Shown: one piece after another, positions 7,627-16,862 of the stretch
Numbering within the stretch: position 1 is the stretch's first letter
How the letters are laid out: each line of letters opens with the position of its first letter
Assembly: GCA_011390205.1 (NCBI GenBank)
Contig: JAABSX010000023.1
Coordinates: forward strand, 1-60,414
DNA: 60,414 nucleotides
Source of the DNA: Microscillaceae bacterium
Lineage (GTDB): Bacteria; Bacteroidota; Bacteroidia; Cytophagales; Microscillaceae
Reading direction: 5' to 3'
Position numbers and translations under genes: made by a program
The notes under the pieces: model-generated
The model's input: only the letters and a program-made list of their open reading frames with translations
Told to the model about the DNA's origin: nothing
Database searches by the model: none

Positions 7627-10515
7627 ATGACGGAAGAATCACTCAACAATTTTGTATCTTATTGCCAAAAACACCTCAAAGGCGATGAAAAAGGAGAGGC
7701 CCAAATATTTCTCGAGCATTTTTTTGTGGCTATGGGGCATCCTGAAGGAGTAAAAGGAGCAGGGGCAACTCTAGAAGAACGCATCAAGAGCCAAGACAAA
7801 CGCAGCACCCGATTTGCTGACCTCGTCTGGAAGCCCCGTGTATTGATAGAAATGAAAAAAAGAGGTGAAAACCTGGCAGTGCATTATCAGCAGGCTTTCC
7901 AATACTGGATAGATTTAGTGCCTGACAGACCGCAGTATGTGGTGCTTTGTAACTTTGATGAGTTTTGGATTTATGATTTTAACAAACTAGTTTACGAGCC
8001 ACTCGATAAGGTAGCACTCACAGACCTTCCCCAAAAGAGAGCTTCTTTTTCTTTCTTATATCCCAAATTTAAGCACCCTGTCTTCAAAACAGGCGAAGAC
8101 ATTACCAAAGACATTGCCCAAAAAATAGCTTATATCTTCAAATCGCTCACTACAAGAAAAATTGAAAGAATAGATGCTTTGCGGTATTGCTTGCAGTGCA
8201 TCGTTACGATGTTTGCCGAAGATGTAGGTTTGCTTCCTAATCAGGTATTCACTCGCTTGCTCCAAGATTGTATAGACCGCAAAGAAAGTAGCTATGACCT
8301 CATAGGAGGGCTTTTTCAAGAGATGAACCGACTAGGAACCGCCCCCGCAGGACGCTACGAAGGGGTAGAGTACTTTAATGGAGGGCTCTTCGAAAAGATT
8401 ATCCCCATAGAACTGACGCATTTTGAAATAGAAATGCTTTTTGATGCCTCCAAACGAAACTGGTTTAAGGTCAATCCTGCTATCTTTGGCACTATCTTCC
8501 AGACTGCCCTCGAAAAAGGCGAAAGACACGTGCTAGGGGCGCACTATACCGCTGAAATTGACATCAAAAAAATCGTCTTGCCTTGTATTGTGCAGCCTTG
8601 GCAAGCACAAATAGACCAAGCCCAAACCCTAGACGAACACCTCGCCCTGCTCACCGCCCTGAGCCAATACACAGTGCTAGACCCCTCTTGTGGCAGTGGC
8701 AACTTCCTCTTTGTGGCTTTCAAAGAAATGAAACTCTTAGAAGCGCAAATCCTTGACCGCATCAGAAACCGATTTACCAAACCTGCCGAAGGTAAAAAAT
8801 TCTTCCAATTCCTCAATGAATATACCTACGTCAATACCGCACAGTTTTATGGCTACGACATCAAACCCTTTGCCGTAGAACTTGCCAAAGTTACGCTCAT
8901 GGTCGCCAAAGAACTCTCTTACATAGAGTACAAAGAAAGTTTTGATAGCAAATTCAAACCTCTACCCCTAGATAACCTCGACGACAATATCCTCTGCATT
9001 GATGCCCTCCTAGATGACCAAGGCAATGCCCGACAATGGCACAAAGTCGACGTCATTATCGGAAATCCGCCTTTTCAGGCGAGAAGCAAAATGCTCAGTG
9101 AATTTGGGAAAGAATACCTCGAGGGGCTATGGAAAGCATATCCTGATTTGAATAGATACGGTGATTTTTGTACACTTTGGTTTTATAAAGCACATCAAAC
9201 ACTCAAGCCCAATCACTTTGCTGGTTTAGTAGGTACTAACAGCATTAGAGAAAATAACAGCCGAGAAAACAGTTTGGATTATATCGTAAACAATGGAGGA
9301 ACTATCTTTAATGCTGTTTCTTCTCAAAATTGGGAAGGTGAAGCAGCCGTTTTTGTGTCAATAGTGAATTGGGTAAAGGGCAATTATCTCAATGATAAAA
9401 TATTATTTGTAATCAATGAAGAGGGAGAGTTGAAGCCACACACACGTACATTTATCAATAGTAGTCTTAGCTTACATGTAGATGTGAGTACTGCTGCTAA
9501 ACTTTCTTGCAATAAACTTAGAAAATACTGTTCACAAGGGCTAAAGCACGGACATGAAGGATTTTTATTAACTCCTGCTCAAGCCAAAACCTACCTAAAA
9601 GCCGATAAAAAAAATGCAGATGTATTAAAGCCTTATTTGATTGGACGTGAGCTAGTTGCCAGCTTTGCAAGCCAACCTAAAAGATTTGTCATAGATTTTT
9701 CTCAACTTGATGTCATTCAAACCGCTGGCTACAAAGAATTATTCAAACATATCCAGAAAACTGTTTATTTTGATAGAAAAGCACTGTCGGATAAACAACA
9801 ACAAGAAAATCAAAAACTATTGGCTAAAAACCCTAAAATAAAAGTAGATAAAAGCTATATCAATTACTACAAAACTTGGTGGCAATTGATTGGAAAAAAA
9901 ACAGAACTGATAAAGGAACTGTCATCAATGAAAAAATATATTGCTTGCTCAAGAGTATCCCTAAGACCTATTTTTGAATTTATTTCTACTGAAATTTCTC
10001 CAAATGACCAACTAATGGTCTTCACTTTTGAAGATGACTATAGTTTTGGGATTTTACAATCTTGTTATCACTGGGAATGGTGGAAAGCAAAATGCTCTAC
10101 GCTGAAAGGAGATTATCGCTATACTGCTGATACCGTTTGGTACACCTTCCCTTTCCCTCAAAATCCAAGCGAAAAGCAAGTAAAGGCAGTCGCAGACGCA
10201 GCCCTGACACTCAGAAAAGCACGTACAGCTACTATGCAAAAAAATCAATGGAGTTTGAGAAACATGTATGGCATACTAGATTTATACTCAGACAGTAATC
10301 CCATCAAAAAATTACACCAAGCTCTAGACAAAGCTGTAAGAGAAGCTTATGGCTTTGCTCCGAACAGTGATATACTCACGGAACTCTTATTACTCAATCA
10401 AAGCGTACATCAGCGAGAGGTGCAGGGTTTGTCAGTGCAAGCTCCAGGTTTGCCTGATTTCATCAAAAATCCACAGGACTATGTAAGTGCCGATTGTGTA
10501 AAGTGGGAGGGGTGA
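7627..10515 (+). CDS. Type IIL/MmeI-like restriction-modification enzyme
   Basis: One 962-aa polypeptide carries cutting, methylation and specificity. The N-terminal nuclease shows D65 and E75-M-K77 (PD-(D/E)XK pattern). The adenine-N6 methyltransferase has SAM motif I DPSCGSGNF near 353-361 and catalytic motif IV GNPPF at 479-483. Residues of about 600-830 form the target recognition region (LLTPAQAKTYL, PYLIGREL, WWQLIGKK), and a helical tail follows. No separate methylase, specificity or nuclease gene is needed or seen. The methyl-transfer half shares the base use of neighbouring genes, whereas about 9090-10120 is much more AT-rich, as expected if the recognition segment was exchanged. The recognised sequence cannot be deduced. 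Confidence 0.9.
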   Translation: MTEESLNNFVSYCQKHLKGDEKGEAQIFLEHFFVAMGHPEGVKGAGATLEERIKSQDKRSTRFADLVWKPRVLIEMKKRGENLAVHYQQAFQYWIDLVPDRPQYVVLCNFDEFWIYDFNKLVYEPLDKVALTDLPQKRASFSFLYPKFKHPVFKTGEDITKDIAQKIAYIFKSLTTRKIERIDALRYCLQCIVTMFAEDVGLLPNQVFTRLLQDCIDRKESSYDLIGGLFQEMNRLGTAPAGRYEGVEYFNGGLFEKIIPIELTHFEIEMLFDASKRNWFKVNPAIFGTIFQTALEKGERHVLGAHYTAEIDIKKIVLPCIVQPWQAQIDQAQTLDEHLALLTALSQYTVLDPSCGSGNFLFVAFKEMKLLEAQILDRIRNRFTKPAEGKKFFQFLNEYTYVNTAQFYGYDIKPFAVELAKVTLMVAKELSYIEYKESFDSKFKPLPLDNLDDNILCIDALLDDQGNARQWHKVDVIIGNPPFQARSKMLSEFGKEYLEGLWKAYPDLNRYGDFCTLWFYKAHQTLKPNHFAGLVGTNSIRENNSRENSLDYIVNNGGTIFNAVSSQNWEGEAAVFVSIVNWVKGNYLNDKILFVINEEGELKPHTRTFINSSLSLHVDVSTAAKLSCNKLRKYCSQGLKHGHEGFLLTPAQAKTYLKADKKNADVLKPYLIGRELVASFASQPKRFVIDFSQLDVIQTAGYKELFKHIQKTVYFDRKALSDKQQQENQKLLAKNPKIKVDKSYINYYKTWWQLIGKKTELIKELSSMKKYIACSRVSLRPIFEFISTEISPNDQLMVFTFEDDYSFGILQSCYHWEWWKAKCSTLKGDYRYTADTVWYTFPFPQNPSEKQVKAVADAALTLRKARTATMQKNQWSLRNMYGILDLYSDSNPIKKLHQALDKAVREAYGFAPNSDILTELLLLNQSVHQREVQGLSVQAPGLPDFIKNPQDYVSADCVKWEG

Positions 10516-10683
10516 TGGCATCTGTGCCACTGTCTTTAGTATCTTAGTGAAAGCAAATTTTACGAATTACTTAGACTTAAATATAAAATTAAATTCTGAG
10601 ATAAACCCTCATTAATAACAAAATCACGAATTTAAGATGCGAAAACCTTTGGTATCCCTGTCATTTCGTAGAAATCTCCCTGC

Positions 10684-10707
10684 GTGGTTCGTATTTTCAC
10701 GAATCAC
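10684..10707. terminator. Possible weak stem-loop between convergent genes
   Basis: Nine-base arms (10684-10692 and 10699-10707, one G-T pair) enclose a 6-base loop in the gap between the restriction enzyme and the FHA-ABC gene. There is only a short T run after it, so termination is uncertain. Confidence 0.3.
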
Positions 10708-10712
10708 ACCTT

Positions 10713-13124
10713 TTAAAGACTGTCTTTCTTTCTCAGACTGATATAAATGGCAATAAATAAAAGAAAAGCATGCAGACCGAGATACAACAAAATCTCTTGG
10801 AGAGAGAAATAATGAGGCAGGTCAAGCATATTAGAATTTCCTAGAATAGGCTCTGCGATGTATTGATATAGGGTATCAGGCATTTGCACTGTGGCCAGGC
10901 TGTCTTTGATTTCTTCTGTTCTGAGTGTATCTAAGGGGGAAATGTCTTTCAAGGCATCCCAATAATCAGCATTGGGGATTTTATCGGGATAATAAAAATA
11001 GGCTGTTTTTTCTATATTGGCAGAGGCCTCCATTCCCCAGCGGGCAATTGTCAGAAAACTAAGCCATTCTGACTGAGGGTTAAGCCGCTGAATCACACCT
11101 GCCAGCATAATCTGAGGCAAAATCACTAGAGGCACAAGGCTTGTTACTTTGTCGGCATTGTCAAAAATAGACGATAGCCACAAACCCAGCAAAGAACCCA
11201 CAAAAGAGAGTAGAAAAAGCAAAGCAATGCTTTGCCAATAATAAGGAATTCCCACTGTGAGATGCACCATACTTACCAAAAGAAATACCTGCAAAAAGGC
11301 AAAAAGATTGATGACCGTCAGTTTTGAAAAAATATAAGGCAAGATCTGTAAATTAAACATCCGCTCTCGCCTGTAGATAGGCAGTTCGCTGATGATTTCT
11401 CGTGCGGCATTGCTTGTGCCCAGCCAGATGGAAGCAATCACCATCAAAAAAAGCGTCTGAAGCATCAGCTTTTCAAACAAAATAGCCAAAAATAAGGCAA
11501 TGATAGGGGCTTGCAACACCAGCAAGGCAGTGTTGAGGCGGTCATTGGTTTTGATAGAAAAGTAACGCAAAGTCAGCCAGTAAAACTGCCGAAAAGGGGC
11601 TGTTCTTTTGGGGGTGATTACCTTGAGGTTGTCATTAAAATAGGCTTCTTGGGGTGTTTTGTGCTCATTCTGAAATTTTTCGGATTGTATTCGTCCCTTT
11701 TCGGCATCATTGATTTGGGCATACACGCCTATCACATTTTTGGATACAAAGTAGTCTAAATATTGCTTGGTATCTCCGAAATAGACCAGATATCCTCCTT
11801 TAGAAAGGAAAGCAACCTTATCGGCACTGTCAAGGTCATCGGGTTTGTGCGTAACCATCAGAATGGTAGTGCCAGAGGCTGCCAGTTTTTTTAAGATTTT
11901 TAAGAACTCTTCAATCGTTTCGGGGTCAAGGGGGCTAGTAGGCTCATCTAAAAACAAGACAGAGGGGTCAGAAAGTAATTCTACGGCTATAGATACCCGC
12001 TTGCGTTGCCCACCAGAGAGGTCTTTTACGAGGGCTTCTTTGGTATGTGCAATGCCTAATTTGCTCAAGATTTGATTGATTTTTTCGTCTATTTCTGCCC
12101 GGCTCACATCTGAGGCAAGGCGCAGGCGTGCGGCAAAGTAGAGAGAATCATAGACACTCAGGGGTTTGTGCACGATGTCATCTTGGGGCACATAGCCTAT
12201 GTCTTGCTTCAGGAGTTTATAATCTGCATAAAAATCTCTTCCGTGTACGAATACCTTCCCACTTGTGGCGGGTGCATCTCCGTTCATTGCTTTGAGCAGG
12301 GTAGATTTTCCACTGCCTGAGGGTCCCATAATGGCGATGACTTCTCCTTTTTTTATTTTTAGGTTGATGTTGTTAAGAATAGAGATTCTCTTGTCTGCTT
12401 TTTTGATGGTACGCCCAAGCCTTTCTACCAATATAATGGTATCTTCTTTGATTTTTTCTGCCTGTGTATCTATGCGTTTATTGAGTCTAAACTCATATTT
12501 ACCTACTTGGATGACATCATCGATGCCTATCAGTGTGGGTTGAAAGATTTGTGTACCATTGATAAAAGTCCCATTTTTAGAGCCAAGGTCTTTGACCAAG
12601 AAGTCATTTTTATTTTGGCGTGTAATCTCTGTATGTTTTCTTGAGATGGTCAGGTTGGCAAGCGTAATATCACAGTCTTGCCTGCCGATGGTGAGGGTAT
12701 TTTTTTCTTCTAAAAGTTGGTAAAGTGTACGTGTAGGAGCGATGAGATGCTCTAGAGGGGTGTATTCACTTTCTAGCTGCTGTATGCTGGCTTCGGGTTC
12801 TTGGGCATCCACAATAATCCAAAAATCAGGGTTATTTTTTTGAAAAGTAATAACATCCCCTCTTCTGAGCTCTGATTCGGTGATTTTGACTCCATTGAGG
12901 TAAGTGCCGTTGGTGCTTTGAGCATCTTCTAATTTGAGCAGCCCGTTTTCAGTTCTTTGGATGTGTGCGTGTGTTCGGCTGATGCCTTGGGCATCTATTT
13001 CCAAATCAGCTTGAAATCCTTTTCGCCCGATGCTTATTTTATTTTTTTGGGCAGGCATTTCAAAACTTTGTGCTTGTGTGTGTAGGCTTTTGAGTACAAA
13101 AGTAATGGTTCTGTGTGTTGTCAA
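10713..13124 (-). CDS. Double-FHA ABC transporter (ABCG-type half transporter)
   Basis: An 803-aa fusion. FHA 1 is at about 30-100 (SIGRKG, then ISRTHAHI and STNGTYLNG). FHA 2 is at 145-215 (IGRQDCDI, ISRKHTEI, SKNGTFINGT). The ABC ATPase spans about 228-470, with Walker A GPSGSGKST at 267-275, signature LSGGQ at 369-373 and Walker B VLFLDEPTS near 389-397. An ABC2-type membrane domain with about six TM segments fills the C-terminus. FHA domains bind phosphothreonine, so transport may be gated by Ser/Thr phosphorylation; the substrate is unknown. No Ser/Thr kinase gene is next to it. A good promoter lies just upstream. Confidence 0.9.
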   Translation of the reverse strand: MTTHRTITFVLKSLHTQAQSFEMPAQKNKISIGRKGFQADLEIDAQGISRTHAHIQRTENGLLKLEDAQSTNGTYLNGVKITESELRRGDVITFQKNNPDFWIIVDAQEPEASIQQLESEYTPLEHLIAPTRTLYQLLEEKNTLTIGRQDCDITLANLTISRKHTEITRQNKNDFLVKDLGSKNGTFINGTQIFQPTLIGIDDVIQVGKYEFRLNKRIDTQAEKIKEDTIILVERLGRTIKKADKRISILNNINLKIKKGEVIAIMGPSGSGKSTLLKAMNGDAPATSGKVFVHGRDFYADYKLLKQDIGYVPQDDIVHKPLSVYDSLYFAARLRLASDVSRAEIDEKINQILSKLGIAHTKEALVKDLSGGQRKRVSIAVELLSDPSVLFLDEPTSPLDPETIEEFLKILKKLAASGTTILMVTHKPDDLDSADKVAFLSKGGYLVYFGDTKQYLDYFVSKNVIGVYAQINDAEKGRIQSEKFQNEHKTPQEAYFNDNLKVITPKRTAPFRQFYWLTLRYFSIKTNDRLNTALLVLQAPIIALFLAILFEKLMLQTLFLMVIASIWLGTSNAAREIISELPIYRRERMFNLQILPYIFSKLTVINLFAFLQVFLLVSMVHLTVGIPYYWQSIALLFLLSFVGSLLGLWLSSIFDNADKVTSLVPLVILPQIMLAGVIQRLNPQSEWLSFLTIARWGMEASANIEKTAYFYYPDKIPNADYWDALKDISPLDTLRTEEIKDSLATVQMPDTLYQYIAEPILGNSNMLDLPHYFSLQEILLYLGLHAFLLFIAIYISLRKKDSL

Positions 13125-13153
13125 AGTATGTTGCTTGGTTTGTGTATGATGCT

Positions 13154-13183
13154 CAAAGATAAAAATACAAAATTAGATTCAAA
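13154..13183 (-). promoter_or_regulatory. Bacteroidota-type promoter of the FHA-ABC gene
   Basis: On the minus strand, TTTG (13183-13180), an 18-base spacer and TATCTTTG (13161-13154) match the -33/-7 pattern of the primary sigma factor of Bacteroidota. The likely start of transcription is about 20-25 bases before the ATG at 13124. Confidence 0.6.
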
Positions 13184-13198
13184 ATTATCAGCATTTAT

Positions 13199-13852
13199 TT
13201 ATTTACATTGAAAAGGGCTATTGAGGAGGTTAAAGGGTTGTTTTTGGTAGGAGAAGTGCCACCATTCTGTACGGATGCCCAAGAAGCCAAACTCTTTTAG
13301 CACAGATTTGAGCAGGTATCTATTGGCACGCACTTGTCTGGGCAGGTCTTGGTAGTCAGGGTGGGCTCGTTCGCCAAAGTAATCAAAATCAGTACCCATG
13401 TCTAGTTCTTTGCCATTTTTATCTACCAAGGTGAGGTCTATCGCTACGGCTCGGTTGTGCATACTTCCTTTTCGGGGGTCTGCCACATAGTTGGGGTCTT
13501 TGTACATATTCCAGAGTTTCCACTGCACAGAGAGAGGCCTGTAGGCATCAAATATTTTGATTCGGAAGCCTTTATTTTTAAATTTCTGGTGTGCAGAGAT
13601 GAGTGCAAGCGCTGCGGGTTTTCGCAGATAGGCTTTGGCACATGGGTAGAGTATTTTCCCTGTAAAATTATTAGAAGTAGCATAGCGCATGTCTATGAGC
13701 AGTGTAGGGTCTAGGCTTTTGAGCTCCACGAGGCTTGTGTCAGCAAGGGTATTTTGGATGGGGGAATGGGCATGCAGTATTGGTTTTTGCTTTAAAGATA
13801 AGCATCCTGAGCTTATCCAGAGATTGCAAAGAGAAATAAGTAGGAAGTACAT
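13199..13852 (-). CDS. D-alanyl-D-alanine dipeptidase-like M15 peptidase (VanX/DdpX type)
   Basis: A 217-aa zinc peptidase of family M15D. Key segments are LLIDMRYATSNNF, the VanX-like FDAYRPLSVQ with its conserved Arg, the zinc motif SMHNRAVAIDLTL (His and Asp ligands) and the closing EWWHF (catalytic Glu and third His). One usual Gly in the zinc motif is Ala here. The N-terminus LLISLCNLWISSGCLSL has a hydrophobic stretch and a Cys, so a lipoprotein or exported form is likely. VanX-type enzymes hydrolyse D-Ala-D-Ala; here the role is probably peptidoglycan dipeptide recycling. No vanH or vanA ligase genes are near, so vancomycin resistance is not indicated. Confidence 0.85.
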   Translation of the reverse strand: MYFLLISLCNLWISSGCLSLKQKPILHAHSPIQNTLADTSLVELKSLDPTLLIDMRYATSNNFTGKILYPCAKAYLRKPAALALISAHQKFKNKGFRIKIFDAYRPLSVQWKLWNMYKDPNYVADPRKGSMHNRAVAIDLTLVDKNGKELDMGTDFDYFGERAHPDYQDLPRQVRANRYLLKSVLKEFGFLGIRTEWWHFSYQKQPFNLLNSPFQCK

Positions 13853-13900
13853 TCTGAATTATTTTGATTTAAAAATCTCAATATAAACATCAAAAACGAA

Positions 13901-13936
13901 AAAAGCCAAAACCTATACAGGTTTTGGCTTTTTTAT
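13901..13936 (-). terminator. Rho-independent terminator after the 13977-15059 gene
   Basis: Perfect 14-bp arms (13901-13914 and 13919-13932) surround a 4-base loop, with A and T runs on both sides. Its position 40 bases past the stop of the minus-strand exported protein fits termination of that gene. Confidence 0.85.
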
Positions 13937-13976
13937 AATACCAGATTCTTTACTTGGTTCTATTTCATGCCTTGGA

Positions 13977-15059
13977 TTATTCTTCTAGGCCTGCTTTGTT
14001 TTCTGCCAAAGTAGCTTTTGTGTCAGCTTCTACTTTAATGGAAGAGACTGCATTTTGGGGGCTTCCCAGTGCTACAGCAGGGGTGCTGGCTTTGGCTGCA
14101 AGGGCTTTGTGTGCCTCTGTGGCTACATTTTCTTCTAATAAATCAGAGCTGGCATCGTGAAATTTGTTGGTCATGCTTTTGGCTTCCTTATAGAATCCGA
14201 TAACCATTTTGTTGAAGCGGTTAGAATCATCAAAGGTTGCTTTTTTGTTTTGATTGATTTTAATAATTTCTACAAAGTCATTTTTTGCTTTTTCTTGTAA
14301 GAAAGTAGTCATAGAGATGGCCAACTCAATGTAAGCTGTATGACCATCAAAATCATTCATTTTTTGCATTTGTACCAGTGCATCTTCAGATACTTCTATA
14401 AGTTTGGCCCTGGCTACTTCCATAGATTCTATTTGTTTCTTTTTCATAGCATCAAAGAAAGCTTGGCTATGCTCGGATACTTCCATATAAGCAAGATATA
14501 CGTTTCTGCAATAGCGATTGACTTCCACTACTTTGCTAAACAAACACTCGATTTGCTCGTCGTTGCGGTCAAGTGTGTGTGTACGAGTAAATTTTCTTTG
14601 TGCTTTGATAAATTCCTTGCCTGCTGCGGTGAGTTTGCTTTCTGCTTTTTCTTGTAAGTCAAAATGCGCCTTCATTTCTTCGTATTTAGATTGACTTCCT
14701 ACGGTTTGTGCTTCAGCTTCTTTGAGTTCTATTTGGTAAGTCTCTTTGTAAGTTTTGAATACGTGTAAGGCTGTGTTTTTGAGGGAATTATCTCCTTTGA
14801 AATCAGGCATAGCCTCTACTTTGCTGATAGATTCATCTAGGTGCTTGATGATTTCTTGTCTTTCTTCCTCATCTTGGCGTGCCACGTGGTCGTGTAGAGA
14901 TTTGGAAAGGTAAGCAATGTTCATATCCACTACTTTGGCTTGCTCTGCCAAGATATAATCTTGGTAGGTCTGAGCGTCTTCAAATTTTTGTGCTTTTGCA
15001 GTGATGGCAAAAAAGATAGTTAAGAACAGAGATGTCAGGTAAATAGTATTTGTTTTCAT
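13977..15059 (-). CDS. Exported helical protein, possibly LIC11966-like
   Basis: A 360-aa secreted protein with a signal peptide (MKTNTIYLTSLFLTIFFAITAKAQ). Nearly all the rest is predicted helix rich in Lys, Glu and Ala, including DYILAEQAKVVDMN at the mature N-terminus and GDNSLKNTALHVFKTYKETY, a stretch that reminds me of the LIC11966 family of surface proteins. The final 45 residues are low-complexity Ala/Lys/Val and probably disordered. No enzyme motif or metal site is visible. It is flanked by its own terminator and a long upstream gap, so it is monocistronic. Confidence 0.7.
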   Translation of the reverse strand: MKTNTIYLTSLFLTIFFAITAKAQKFEDAQTYQDYILAEQAKVVDMNIAYLSKSLHDHVARQDEEERQEIIKHLDESISKVEAMPDFKGDNSLKNTALHVFKTYKETYQIELKEAEAQTVGSQSKYEEMKAHFDLQEKAESKLTAAGKEFIKAQRKFTRTHTLDRNDEQIECLFSKVVEVNRYCRNVYLAYMEVSEHSQAFFDAMKKKQIESMEVARAKLIEVSEDALVQMQKMNDFDGHTAYIELAISMTTFLQEKAKNDFVEIIKINQNKKATFDDSNRFNKMVIGFYKEAKSMTNKFHDASSDLLEENVATEAHKALAAKASTPAVALGSPQNAVSSIKVEADTKATLAENKAGLEE

Positions 15060-15797
15060 GACCTTAGTGTTTATGTGTAAAGATTTTGGGTAATTTTATC
15101 TGATATCTTTGGTGTCTATTCTTGGGTTTTTTGTGTTTGTAAGACATTTGGTGTTTTTGAAATTTTTCTTAAAAAGTTTGTGTGTAATCTTTAAGTAATT
15201 TCTTGATAGCTAATTGACAAAGGACTTGCCAATGCCAGAAAAACTTACTTCTTGATGGCCTTATTCTTCTTAAAAACAGTGTTTTTGGGCTAAAAAAGCA
15301 CTTTTAGGGTATAAATAATTACCAAGTAAGATTTTTGGCAAAAAAGAAGAAACTCTATTTATGCTCTATTTTTGGAAAAAATGTTCCAAAAATGGAAAAA
15401 GTCTAAAATTGTTACAAGGCATGTTTAGGTGTATTTTCATCTTATATTTTTATTTTTTTTGAAAAAAATAAAAAAGATTCTTTTAACTTACTTGGGTTTT
15501 TGTGTAGGATTGAGGCAGGGCAAAGCATCCGAGACCTTTTTTAGGGCATATAGTGGCGATTTCTGCTATTTTTATTGTGTCTGCTTGTCAGATGTCATAT
15601 ATTTGAGTGTAAGTAAGTGGAGAATCGAAAATCATGTAATTCTTTGTTTTGTTTTCTTACAAGTTAAAAGACTGTCTGCTTTGTGAAGCAGCAAGACACA
15701 GACTGAGGAAATGAATGCTTGAAAATAACACAAATTGTTGATTATCAATAATTTATATTTAAAAACACCAAGTAGTTTACTCGTTTTATATGGCAGT
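15060..15797. other. Long divergent intergenic region
   Basis: About 740 AT-rich bases separate the divergent exported helical protein and crcB. I see no conserved frame: an 85-codon plus-strand frame at 15429 is Phe/Cys-rich and lacks family character. I looked for a fluoride (crcB-type) riboswitch just ahead of crcB and could not make its conserved core. No tRNA or IS remnant was recognised. Confidence 0.5.
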
Positions 15798-16190
15798 ATG
15801 ATGAAAGACATGAGCTATTTTTTGTATGTATTCGTGGGTGGGGGTTTGGGCAGCATGGCACGCTACGCTTTGGGGCTTTTCGCCAAGCATTGTTTTAAAT
15901 CAGCATTGTATCCTTGGGGCACATTCATGGCCAATGTCTTGGGCTGTTTGTTGATTGGCTTTTTGGTGGCACTGCTTGGCAAATATGGCAAGCTCGGCTC
16001 GTCTTGGTATTTGCTAGGAGTTACGGGTTTTTGTGGAGGTTTCACTACTTTTTCCTCTTTTGCACTAGAGAACCAAAATCTCTGGAAGTCAGGGGCTTAC
16101 TTTACATTTTTGCTTTATACTGGAGCCAGTTTTTTGCTCGGACTTCTTGCTATAGGCATCGGCTTGAGCATTGCGAAGCATTATTTCTAG
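15798..16190 (+). CDS. crcB: Fluoride channel CrcB/Fluc
   Basis: A small membrane protein with four TM helices that exports fluoride as an antiparallel dimer. The start is ATG 15798 or the adjacent ATG 15801; the frame is open further upstream, but the protein family begins near here. Hallmarks are GGGLGSMARYAL in TM1, WGTFMANVLGCLLIGF with the channel Asn, and GFCGGFTTFSSF with the Phe box and the central sodium-binding turn. About 130 aa is the usual length. The GNAT gene starts 14 bases downstream, so the pair is likely one transcript. Confidence 0.93.
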   Translation: MMKDMSYFLYVFVGGGLGSMARYALGLFAKHCFKSALYPWGTFMANVLGCLLIGFLVALLGKYGKLGSSWYLLGVTGFCGGFTTFSSFALENQNLWKSGAYFTFLLYTGASFLLGLLAIGIGLSIAKHYF

Positions 16191-16204
16191 ACCAACATCA
16201 CAAA

Positions 16205-16672
16205 ATGATACACTACATACAGACAGATTCCCAGAGCGTAGATTTTCAGTTACTTGTACAGGCACTTGATGCAGATTTGAAAGTAAGAGATGGAGATGAG
16301 CACGCTTTTTATGCACAGTTTAACACCATAGAGGCACTCAAACATGTGATTGTGGCATACGAGGGCAGCACTCCAGTAGGCTGTGGTGCTTTCAAACATC
16401 ATTCGGCAGAAGCGGCAGAGGTGAAGCGAATGTATGTGGCACTCACACACAGAGGCAGGGGCATTGCTTCTGGAGTGTTGGCCGAGTTGGAAGCTTGGGC
16501 TTCGGCACTGGGCTACAGCAAGTGTATCTTAGAAACAGGCACAAAACAGCCTGAAGCCATTGGGCTTTACCAAAAAAATCAATACCAGCTCATTGCCAAT
16601 TACGGGCAGTATGCAGGCTTGGCAAACAGTGTTTGTTTTGAAAAAACGCTCAAAAAATTGCAAAATGAGTAA
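16205..16672 (+). CDS. GNAT-family N-acetyltransferase
   Basis: A 155-aa GCN5-related acetyltransferase. The open frame begins far upstream inside crcB, but the ATG at 16205 gives the natural N-terminus MIHYIQTDSQSVDF. Acetyl-CoA binding is shown by MYVALTHRGRGIASGVLAELEAWA (beta4 and the R-G-R-G-I-A loop), followed by CILETGTKQPEAIGLYQKNQYQ typical of motif B. The substrate is unknown. It follows crcB by 14 bases. Confidence 0.85.
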   Translation: MIHYIQTDSQSVDFQLLVQALDADLKVRDGDEHAFYAQFNTIEALKHVIVAYEGSTPVGCGAFKHHSAEAAEVKRMYVALTHRGRGIASGVLAELEAWASALGYSKCILETGTKQPEAIGLYQKNQYQLIANYGQYAGLANSVCFEKTLKKLQNE

Positions 16673-16783
16673 AATGTTTGCTTAAGGCTTGGTTTGTACT
16701 GTGCTTTGTCTGGCAGACAGATGATTGGCAAATGAGCATATTTACAGATTGGCAGATTTACTTAACCAAGTTTTTAGCTTGTT

Positions 16784-16818
16784 TTTGTGGAAATGTATCA
16801 TAAAAACGAGTATTTTTG
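16784..16818 (+). promoter_or_regulatory. Candidate promoter of the 5'-nucleotidase gene
   Basis: TATTTTTG at 16811-16818 fits the TAnnTTTG -7 box. TTTG at 16784-16787 could be the -33 box, although the 23-base spacing is longer than usual. The ATG is 45 bases downstream. Confidence 0.35.
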
Positions 16819-16862
16819 TAAAACATGCTTAAAATTAGTGCCTACAAATATTCTACAAGAAA

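Noticed and set aside
13199-13852. Vancomycin resistance through VanX
   Set aside because: There are no vanH, vanA ligase or regulator genes nearby; the peptidase alone is common in peptidoglycan recycling.
15429-15686. 85-codon frame and possible fluoride riboswitch ahead of crcB
   Set aside because: The frame is Phe/Cys-rich and unrelated to any family. I could not form the conserved pseudoknot core of the crcB riboswitch.
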